Shown: piece after piece, positions 6,234-11,002 of the stretch
Position numbering within the stretch: position 1 is the first letter of the stretch
Layout: every line of letters begins with the position of its first letter
Source: Alphaproteobacteria bacterium
GTDB taxonomy: Bacteria; Pseudomonadota; Alphaproteobacteria; Micavibrionales; SZUA-601
Reading direction: 5' to 3'
Length of the DNA stretch: 11,002 bases
NCBI GenBank assembly: GCA_003250865.1
Contig: QKJH01000142.1
Location: 1 to 11,002 of the forward strand
Notes under the pieces: generated by a model
Told to the model about the DNA's origin: nothing
Databases searched by the model: none
Seen by the model: only the letters and a program-made list of their open reading frames with translations
Program-made: the position numbers and the translations under genes

Positions 6234-6611
6234 ATGAAACATTTTTTAAAATCACTTTTCTGTATCTGTCTGCTATTCACCGCTATTGTTTCCGCGGCCT
6301 ATGCACAGCAGACCCTGTATTTAACGGAACTGGGAAACATCCCTCTTATTCCGCAGGCATCACTGGTGGAAAACTCAAGCGTGGTATTTGACAAACCTTC
6401 CGGTCGCATTGCCGAAGTTCAATTGGTCTCTTCGTTGGCGGTAGATGAGATTATGGTATACTATGCCAAAACGTTGCCTCCACTAGGTTGGAACAGGCTA
6501 TCGCAAAACCAATTTGAACGGGAGAACGAAGTGCTTATATTTGAAGCGCAGCGCGAAGGTAGTGAGTCTGTTGTCCTTATCCGCCTTATTCCTAAAGAAC
6601 GTCAAGAATAG
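6234..6611 (+). CDS. Small secreted protein encoded next to mutM
   Basis: The protein has 125 residues. It has a clear Sec signal peptide: a basic start (MKHFLK), a hydrophobic core (about 8-19) and an SAAYA-Q cleavage site after residue 24. There is no lipobox cysteine after the core. The mature part of about 100 residues has VVFDKPSGRIAEVQL, then VDEIMVYYAKTLPPLGWNRL, FERENEVLIFEAQ and a final strand VVLIRLIPKE. The order suggests a small alpha/beta domain in the periplasm. I recall similar uncharacterised proteins beside mutM in Rhodospirillales-type genomes but cannot verify this. It starts seven bases after the mutM stop, so it is the last gene of the operon. The ATG at 6234 is chosen because the signal peptide begins there; the longer frame from 6042 overlaps mutM. 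Function unknown. Confidence 0.85.
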   Translation: MKHFLKSLFCICLLFTAIVSAAYAQQTLYLTELGNIPLIPQASLVENSSVVFDKPSGRIAEVQLVSSLAVDEIMVYYAKTLPPLGWNRLSQNQFERENEVLIFEAQREGSESVVLIRLIPKERQE

Positions 6612-6661
6612 CCGCATTTATCATTAAAATGATTTATTTACCCCGAATAAGACGAAACTTC

Positions 6662-6689
6662 TTGACGGATACCGATTCTTGAGTATAAA
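6662..6689 (+). promoter_or_regulatory. rpsT: rpsT promoter
   Basis: TTGACG (6662-6667), a 16-base spacer and TATAAA (6684-6689) form a strong sigma-70-type promoter. A GATTC (6674-6678), which is a GANTC methylation site, lies inside the spacer. Transcription would start near 6696, giving a leader of about 80 bases. Confidence 0.65.
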
Positions 6690-6696
6690 TAAACAC

Positions 6697-6734
6697 CCTT
6701 GAAAGCAGGGAATTATTCCTGAACGCAGGAATAA
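6697..6734 (+). promoter_or_regulatory. Tandem hairpins in the rpsT leader
   Basis: CCCT-N7-AGGG (6697-6711) is followed at once by TTATTCCTG-AACG-CAGGAATAA (6713-6734), a perfect nine-base-pair stem with a four-base loop. The two loops and 3' arms are alike (TTGAAAGCAGGGAAT versus CTGAACGCAGGAAT), so they look like a diverged repeat. S20 is known to repress its own translation in E. coli, so a role in feedback is possible but is inference. Confidence 0.45.
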
Positions 6735-6776
6735 CACAGGATAGTAACAAAATTACCAAGGTAAGAGATAAATAGT

Positions 6777-7043
6777 ATGGCTAATATTAAATCCGCCAAA
6801 AAACGTATTTTGACCAGCGAAAAACGTCGCGTTATCAACAAAAACCGCGTTAGCCGCATTCGCAGCTTTATGAAAAAAGTTGAGCTGGCTATCAAATCCG
6901 GCAACCAATCCAATGCCAATGCCGCATTGAAAGAATTGCAACCGGAATTGGATCGTGGCGTTGCTAAAGGCGTTGTTCACAAAAACTACGTTGCACGTAC
7001 AATGTCGCGTTTGAACGCCCGCATCAAAAAGATTGCTGCCTAA
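6777..7043 (+). CDS. rpsT: Small ribosomal subunit protein S20
   Basis: This small basic protein binds 16S rRNA and stabilises the 30S subunit early in assembly. The 88 residues match the family length. Seen features are MANIKSAKKRI at the start, the basic run SEKRRVINKNRVSRIRSFMK (14-33), and the C-terminal helix HKNYVARTMSRLNARIKKIA (68-87). The ATG at 6777 is preceded by AAGG (6758-6761) and AGAG (6764-6767). The gene has its own promoter, a structured leader and a strong terminator, so it forms a single-gene unit. Confidence 0.97.
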   Translation: MANIKSAKKRILTSEKRRVINKNRVSRIRSFMKKVELAIKSGNQSNANAALKELQPELDRGVAKGVVHKNYVARTMSRLNARIKKIAA

Positions 7044-7057
7044 GCGGTAATTTGCGT

Positions 7058-7104
7058 TATAATCAAACATAGAGAAATCGGTTACCCGATTCTCTCTTGT
7101 GGTT
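7058..7104 (+). ncRNA. Possible small RNA start or rpsT 3' hairpin
   Basis: A perfect TATAAT stands at 7058-7063, with TTGCTG (7033-7038) 19 bases upstream inside the rpsT end. About eight bases later begins AGAGAAATCGG-TTAC-CCGATTCTCT (7071-7095), a ten-base-pair stem with one bulged A. The terminator hairpin follows. If the TATAAT works, the product would be an RNA of about 75 bases made of two hairpins (about 7070-7144). Otherwise the first hairpin is simply part of the rpsT 3' end. Evidence is sequence only. Confidence 0.25.
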
Positions 7105-7264
7105 TTGCAGATAAACATTTGTTTTATCTGCAATTTTCTTTTTTACACCCCCAGAATCTAATTGCGAATCTATTTTCAATGGTTTAAGGTGAGTCGTGTT
7201 GTAAACAAACTCACGGATATGATTCGTGTGTTCGGCTTAAAGGATCTTCAGGGGTTGCAGATTC
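7088..7264. promoter_or_regulatory. Cluster of six GANTC (CcrM-type) sites upstream of dnaA
   Basis: GANTC occurs at 7088-7092, 7154-7158, 7166-7170, 7191-7195, 7221-7225 and 7260-7264. By hand count there are about 21 other sites in the remaining 10.8 kb, so this 177-base stretch is enriched roughly 17-fold. In alphaproteobacteria CcrM methylates the A of GANTC, and GcrA reads the methylation state at promoters of cell-cycle genes. Confidence 0.6.
7105..7144 (+). terminator. Intrinsic terminator after rpsT
   Basis: TTGCAGATAAA (7105-7115) pairs perfectly over 11 bases with TTTATCTGCAA (7123-7133) around a seven-base loop. The T-rich tract TTTTCTTTTTT (7134-7144) follows. It separates rpsT from dnaA transcription. 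Confidence 0.85.
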
Positions 7265-7266
7265 TT

Positions 7267-7288
7267 TTGTAAACAGCCTCATTTACAA
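7267..7288. repeat. Inverted repeat TTGTAAA-N8-TTTACAA
   Basis: TTGTAAA (7267-7273) and TTTACAA (7282-7288) form a perfect seven-base inverted repeat of operator size. Further single TTGTAAA copies occur at 7199-7205, before dnaN (8974-8980) and, inverted, between ribF and the asd-like gene (1350-1356). Confidence 0.45.
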
Positions 7289-7316
7289 CTGGGGTTATAC
7301 CCATACATTCAATGAT

Positions 7317-7392
7317 TGGTAAAGTTACGCTTTCCTGTTATACGAACGGAGAATTAAAAATCTTCGATAACCGTGAAAGCGTAATTTTATCA
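7317..7392 (+). repeat. Long 76-base hairpin upstream of dnaA
   Basis: Positions 7317-7334 pair with 7375-7392 over 18 bases; 16 pairs are Watson-Crick and two are G-U (7319 with 7390, 7324 with 7385). After a small internal loop, GTTAT(A)CGAA (7337-7346) pairs with TTCGATAAC (7363-7371), nine pairs with one bulged A. The 16-base apical loop contains GGAG. There is no T tract after it, so it is not a terminator. It ends 66 bases before the dnaA ATG and would be in the 5' leader of any transcript started further upstream. Confidence 0.7.
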
Positions 7393-7458
7393 TCGTAGCG
7401 GGGAAATTATTTCCGATTAGCTATGTAACACTGTAACAAAAAACAGGTTTATGCGCGT

Positions 7459-8877
7459 ATGGAACAATTGTGGACAAAGGTTCAGCATCAACTGAAAAGT
7501 GAAATCGGAGATATGGCGTACCGTAATTGGCTTAGCCCATTGACCCTTGTTAATCATGATGGTGATGCCGTTTGTTTTGCCGCACCGAGCAATCTGGTAA
7601 AAAATTGGGTACAAACCCACTATGGCGATAGAATACAAACGCTGTTTAAAAAAGCCGGGGAAAACATTAAGCGCGTTGATCTTGTTGTTGAAAAAACTCC
7701 CCGCCCGGCAAATTCCGACACCTCGTCATCTCCCGCCGCCAACACGCCATCATCTTTTACTGCACCGCCACCGCAACCGACAGCTTTTAAACAACAATCC
7801 TCTTCTTTTTCATCAGCAAAGGCCTCTTCCCAGAATGATTGGTTAGATCCGCTGACACTGAATCTGGATCCGCGCTTTACGTTTGAAAACTTTATTGTCG
7901 GGGCCCCAAACGAGCTGGCCTATGCTGCTGCGCGACGTGTGAGTGACTCCGATCAGGTCAGCTTCAACCCATTATTTTTGTACGGTGGGGTTGGCTTGGG
8001 TAAAACCCACCTGATGCATGCGATTGCATGGGCCATCCATAAACGCAATCCCGAGCGTAATGTTGTTTATATGTCCGCCGAGAAATTCATGTATCGCTTT
8101 ATTCGTGCATTGCGCTTCAAGGATACCGTGGCATTCAAGGAACAATTCCGTGCCGTGGACGTTTTGATGATTGACGATGTACAATTCATTGCCGGCAAAG
8201 AAAATACACAGGAAGAATTTTTCCATACCTTTAACGCATTGGTTGATCAGAACCGCCAGATTATTTTGTCTGCTGATAAAAGCCCGTCCGATTTGGATGG
8301 TATGGAAGACCGCCTGAAGTCACGCTTAGGATGGGGACTGGTTGCCGATATTCACCCCAGCACTTACGAGCTGCGCCTGGGTATTCTGCAATCGAAAATG
8401 GAACAACTTCGTGCCCAGGTTCCATTGGAAGTACTGGAATTTCTATCGCATAAAATCACATCAAATATCCGCGAGTTGGAAGGCGCGCTTAACCGCGTTG
8501 TTGCCCACTCGGAACTGGTTGGACGTAAAATTACGCTGGACTCAACACAGGAAGTGCTCAAAGACTTACTCCGCGCAAATAATAAGCGCCTGACGACCGA
8601 AGACATTCAGCGTAAAGTCGCCGAACATTACGGCTTACGTCTTTCCGACATGGCCTCATCCCAACGGGCTCGCACCATTGCCCGCCCACGCCAAATTGCC
8701 ATGTATCTGTGCAAAAACCTGACATCAAAATCATTACCTGAAATCGGACGCAGTTTTGGCGGACGCGACCACACTACCGTGATGCATGCCGTTAAAACAG
8801 TCGAAAACCTGATGGAAAGAGATTTGGACATTAAAACCGATTTAACCTTATTAAAGAACGCCCTATCACGTTCTTAA
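7459..8877 (+). CDS. dnaA: Chromosomal replication initiator DnaA
   Basis: DnaA is the AAA+ ATPase that binds DnaA boxes at oriC, melts the origin and loads the helicase. The 472 residues show all four domains. Domain I (about 1-75) contains NWLSPL (23-28). Domain II (about 80-125) is a Ser/Pro/Gln-rich linker. Domain III has Walker A GGVGLGKT (176-183), Walker B VLMIDDVQF (235-243), sensor 1 LSADKSPSDL (270-279), the arginine finger in DRLKSRLGWGL (R289) and sensor 2 in SNIRELEGAL (R338). Domain IV carries the DNA-binding signature RPRQIAMYLCKNLT (409-422) and GGRDHTTVMHA (434-444). All key residues are intact. The ATG at 7459 follows AACAGG by 11 bases; the ATG at 7451 is in another frame. 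It is followed after 148 bases by dnaN. Confidence 0.98.
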   Translation: MEQLWTKVQHQLKSEIGDMAYRNWLSPLTLVNHDGDAVCFAAPSNLVKNWVQTHYGDRIQTLFKKAGENIKRVDLVVEKTPRPANSDTSSSPAANTPSSFTAPPPQPTAFKQQSSSFSSAKASSQNDWLDPLTLNLDPRFTFENFIVGAPNELAYAAARRVSDSDQVSFNPLFLYGGVGLGKTHLMHAIAWAIHKRNPERNVVYMSAEKFMYRFIRALRFKDTVAFKEQFRAVDVLMIDDVQFIAGKENTQEEFFHTFNALVDQNRQIILSADKSPSDLDGMEDRLKSRLGWGLVADIHPSTYELRLGILQSKMEQLRAQVPLEVLEFLSHKITSNIRELEGALNRVVAHSELVGRKITLDSTQEVLKDLLRANNKRLTTEDIQRKVAEHYGLRLSDMASSQRARTIARPRQIAMYLCKNLTSKSLPEIGRSFGGRDHTTVMHAVKTVENLMERDLDIKTDLTLLKNALSRS

Positions 8878-8899
8878 GAAAATTTAACCGGGGATAACC

Positions 8900-8996
8900 G
8901 GCTTTTAAAGCCAAAAACGGCAACAGAATCCCCAAAAATTATGTTTTTTACGCTTTTCACACCTTGTTTGATGTTGTAAATTACGATTAGATATTT
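8900..8996 (+). promoter_or_regulatory. dnaA-dnaN gap: palindrome and weak dnaN promoter
   Basis: The 148-base gap contains the palindrome GGCTTTTAAAGCC (8900-8912), a TTGTAAA copy (8974-8980) and a weak promoter match: TTGATG (8968-8973), 16 bases, GATATT (8990-8995). Two GANTC sites (about 8926-8930 and 9013-9017) flank it. No terminator with a T tract is visible, so read-through from dnaA is likely. Confidence 0.3.
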
Positions 8997-9025
8997 GAAA
9001 ACCAACTTTATGGAATCAGAAAACA

Positions 9026-10144
9026 ATGAAACTGTCGATTGAACGCTCTCCATTTTTGAAATGTTTATCCCACGTACAAAGCGTTGTTGAAAAACGGAAT
9101 ACTATTCCCATTTTATCCAACGTTTTGATTGAAGCCAAGAACGGCGCCCTGTTCATGTGTGCTACCGATATGGATTTGGAAATTATCGACAGTGTTCCTG
9201 CCAATATCGAGACTGAAGGCACCACAACCGTTCCTGCTCACACGCTTTATGATATTATTCGTAAATTACCGGATGATGCCAATGTGACACTGGAAACCAG
9301 TAAAGACAACACCTCCATGACGGTTCAGGCCGGTCGCGCCGTGTTCAAGCTGGGCTGTCTGCCGCGTGATGATTTTCCGGAAATGTCCGGCGGCGAAACA
9401 CCGCATGATTTCGAATTGCCAGCCTCCAGCCTGCGTGATTTAATTGATAAAACCCGTTTTGCCATCTCGACAGAGGAAACCCGCTACTACCTCAACGGTA
9501 TTTATATTCACTCGACCGAGAATGAAGCCATGCCGGTATTACGTGCGGTTGCTACAGACGGTCACCGTCTAGCCCGTTTTGAGATGCCGCTGCCCGATGG
9601 TGCCGGTTCCATGCCAGGTGTGATTATTCCGCGTAAAACCGTTGGTGAATTGCGCAAATTGTTGGACGAAGCCGGTGATACCATCCGTATCAGCCTGTCG
9701 GACAAAAAAATCTGCTTTGCCTTTGACCATATTGTCCTGACATCCAAACTGATTGACGGCACCTTCCCGGATTACGAACGCGTTATTCCGAAAGAAAACA
9801 CTAAATTTCTGGATATTGACCCGAAATTGTTCGCTCGTGCCGTTGATCGCGTATCAACAATCGCCACGGAAAAATCCCGTGCGGTTAAGTTGGTCATTAA
9901 CGGCAAAGTGATGACTCTTTCAGCTAATAGCCCGGAAAGCGGTAGCGCTTCGGAAGAGCTGGAGGTGTCGTTTGACGCCGAATCCATCGACATTGGGTTT
10001 AACGCCCGATATCTGCTGGACGTTACCCAGCAAATCGAAGGAGAAACCTGTCGCTTTTCAATGTCAGATTCCGCGTCACCAACCATTATTCAGGATAACT
10101 CCGACCCCGCATCGCTGTATGTTCTGATGCCGATGCGCGTATAG
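9026..10144 (+). CDS. dnaN: DNA polymerase III sliding clamp (beta subunit)
   Basis: The beta clamp is a ring-shaped homodimer that encircles DNA and holds polymerase III and other partners. The 372 residues correspond to three clamp domains of the usual size. Recognisable parts are the N-terminus MKLSIERSPFLKCLSHVQSV with NTIPILSNVLIEA (25-37), TRYYLNGIYIH (152-162), ATDGHRLARFEMP (176-188), LIDGTFPDYERVIP (242-255) and the C-terminal YVLMPMRV (365-372), which forms the partner-binding pocket. The ATG at 9026 is fixed by the conserved start; the ribosome site is weak (GGA at 9012-9014). The stop is TAG. recF follows after 31 bases, as in the common dnaA-dnaN-recF order. Confidence 0.98.
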   Translation: MKLSIERSPFLKCLSHVQSVVEKRNTIPILSNVLIEAKNGALFMCATDMDLEIIDSVPANIETEGTTTVPAHTLYDIIRKLPDDANVTLETSKDNTSMTVQAGRAVFKLGCLPRDDFPEMSGGETPHDFELPASSLRDLIDKTRFAISTEETRYYLNGIYIHSTENEAMPVLRAVATDGHRLARFEMPLPDGAGSMPGVIIPRKTVGELRKLLDEAGDTIRISLSDKKICFAFDHIVLTSKLIDGTFPDYERVIPKENTKFLDIDPKLFARAVDRVSTIATEKSRAVKLVINGKVMTLSANSPESGSASEELEVSFDAESIDIGFNARYLLDVTQQIEGETCRFSMSDSASPTIIQDNSDPASLYVLMPMRV

Positions 10145-10175
10145 GATTGATGAAACGGAAAGGACTCTCTCCGAT

Positions 10176-11002
10176 ATGCTGAGCCATATCAGCGTTATCA
10201 ATTTTCGAAACTATGCTCAATGCCGGGTTGCCTTTCAGCCCGGCATTAATGTCTTATACGGCCCCAACGGTGCGGGCAAAACCAATTTGCTTGAAGCGTT
10301 AAGTCTGCTAAGTCCTGGACGAGGCCTCCGCCATGCCCCAACTAATGAGATTATCCCATTTGATTACACCCCGGATGGCGGCATGAACGGATGGGGCATT
10401 ACAGCACGTCTGGAGGAAAAAGATACCTCCCATACCATCAGTACCGGCATGACGGGCGAAACGCTTCATCGATTTTTAAACGGAGAAACAGCCAAGCGCC
10501 ATATTCGCATCGATAATAACGATAAAAGGTCACAGGATATCCTGACCGATTATCTGTCTGTTTTATGGCTTACCCCCTCAATGGATGGGGTTTTAGCTGC
10601 CGGAGCATCGGAGAAGCGACGTTTTTTTGACCGCATCGTCTTTGCATTTGATTCGTCTCATGCCGGCCGCCTTTCCCGGTATGAAAAAGCTCTGCGATCA
10701 CGCAACCAACTCTTAAAAGACGAAAAACCCAATATTTCATGGATTAAAAGCTATCATGAAACATTGGCCAAGACCGGAATAGCCATTGCCGAAAGCCGCC
10801 TGCATACAATTGAGCTATTAAATACTATGGCACAAAAAATGGCCACACCCTTTCCCAAATCACTCATTGAACCGATTGGACAAGTTGAACACTTGTTATT
10901 CAAAAAATCAGCTCTGGAAGCTGAAAACCACATACTGGGATTATTGGAAGATACAATTGCCTCGGACATTCAAAAACAAACAACGGAAGTCGGCGTACAT
11001 AA
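10176..11002 (+). CDS. recF: DNA replication and repair protein RecF, N-terminal part
   Basis: RecF is an SMC/ABC-type ATPase that, with RecO and RecR, loads RecA at single-strand gaps. The window holds the first 275 residues of an expected 360-400. The start MLSHISVINFRNY is typical. Walker A is GPNGAGKTNLLEALSLLSPG (29-48), followed by GRGLRHA (48-54). Another signature, LWLTPSMDGVLAAGASEKRR (130-149), leads into FFDRIVFAFDSSHAGRLSRY and EKALRSRNQLLK (170-181). The ABC signature and Walker B lie beyond the window end. The ATG at 10176 is preceded by GGAAAGGA (10157-10164). The gene probably shares a transcript with dnaN. No defect is seen in the visible part. Confidence 0.96.
   Translation, partial: MLSHISVINFRNYAQCRVAFQPGINVLYGPNGAGKTNLLEALSLLSPGRGLRHAPTNEIIPFDYTPDGGMNGWGITARLEEKDTSHTISTGMTGETLHRFLNGETAKRHIRIDNNDKRSQDILTDYLSVLWLTPSMDGVLAAGASEKRRFFDRIVFAFDSSHAGRLSRYEKALRSRNQLLKDEKPNISWIKSYHETLAKTGIAIAESRLHTIELLNTMAQKMATPFPKSLIEPIGQVEHLLFKKSALEAENHILGLLEDTIASDIQKQTTEVGVH

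Larger units (their letters stand above)
7145..7458 (+). promoter_or_regulatory. Gene-free dnaA upstream region
   Basis: These 314 bases hold no plausible gene. They contain five of the clustered GANTC sites, a GTGAGT-N14-ACTCAC inverted repeat (7189-7214), TTGTAAA copies at 7199-7205, 7267-7273 and, inverted, 7282-7288, one near-consensus DnaA box TTATACCCA (7295-7303, one mismatch to TTATNCACA), the long hairpin at 7317-7392, and a small GGAAA-TTA-TTTCC hairpin (7402-7414). The dnaA ribosome site is probably AACAGG (7442-7447). No single promoter stands out. It could be a dnaA control region or part of an origin; the few DnaA boxes favour control. Confidence 0.55.

Noticed and set aside
6620..6633. 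ATCATT-AA-AATGAT as terminator of the mutM operon
   Set aside because: The stem has almost only A-T pairs, the loop is two bases, and no clean T tract follows.
6753..7133. Minus-strand frame of 126 codons over rpsT
   Set aside because: It is the antisense shadow of rpsT and ends inside the terminator hairpin; no sign of a real protein.
7316..7344. Promoter TTGGTA-N17-TATACG with extended TG before dnaA
   Set aside because: It is a fair match but lies inside the left arm of the long hairpin, so the match may be incidental; not listed as a promoter, though it cannot be excluded.
7451..7459. ATG at 7451 as dnaA start
   Set aside because: It is in a different frame from dnaA and would be too close to the AACAGG site.
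8886..8912. CCGG-GGATAA-CCGG and GGCTTTTAAAGCC as a dnaA terminator
   Set aside because: Stems are short, the second has almost no loop, and an A tract instead of a T tract follows on the plus strand.

Overview
The window looks like a chromosomal segment of an alphaproteobacterium of moderate to low GC. The clues are the gene order mutM / rpsT / dnaA / dnaN / recF, a prephenate dehydratase with the alphaproteobacterial form of the ACT-domain motif (ESYM instead of ESRP), and a strong local cluster of GANTC sites, the target of the alphaproteobacterial CcrM methylase. I cannot name a genus. A deep or candidate lineage is plausible but is inference. Apart from one end gene, all proteins belong to housekeeping or conserved families. 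There are no mobile elements, CRISPR arrays, tRNA or rRNA genes.

Left part (1-4655): on the minus strand lie ribF (riboflavin kinase / FAD synthetase) and, downstream of it, the start of an unidentified gene cut by the window edge. Divergent from ribF is an aspartate-semialdehyde dehydrogenase homologue, followed by panD (aspartate decarboxylase for pantothenate). panD meets, stop codon to stop codon, a minus-strand phosphatase of the inositol-monophosphatase/HisN family. Divergent from that is pheA (prephenate dehydratase). Both the dehydrogenase homologue and the phosphatase homologue have substitutions at residues normally essential for catalysis, so two neighbouring genes with metabolic-enzyme folds may not perform their textbook reactions.

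Middle part (4663-7144): a good promoter starts a tight three-gene operon: a DUF2939-like membrane protein with a TTG start, mutM (formamidopyrimidine-DNA glycosylase), and a small secreted protein. A second promoter drives rpsT (ribosomal protein S20), whose leader carries two related hairpins. rpsT is followed by two more hairpins, the second a textbook intrinsic terminator. A perfect TATAAT just in front of them raises the possibility of a small RNA.

Right part (7145-11002): the replication block dnaA, dnaN and recF (cut by the window end), all on the plus strand. The 314-base gap before dnaA is the most structured non-coding DNA in the window. It has five GANTC sites in 111 bases (a sixth lies just upstream), a TTGTAAA inverted repeat, one near-match to a DnaA box, and a 76-base hairpin whose outer 18-bp stem is interrupted only by two G-U pairs. 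This is either a complex dnaA control region or part of an origin. I favour dnaA control because DnaA boxes are few.
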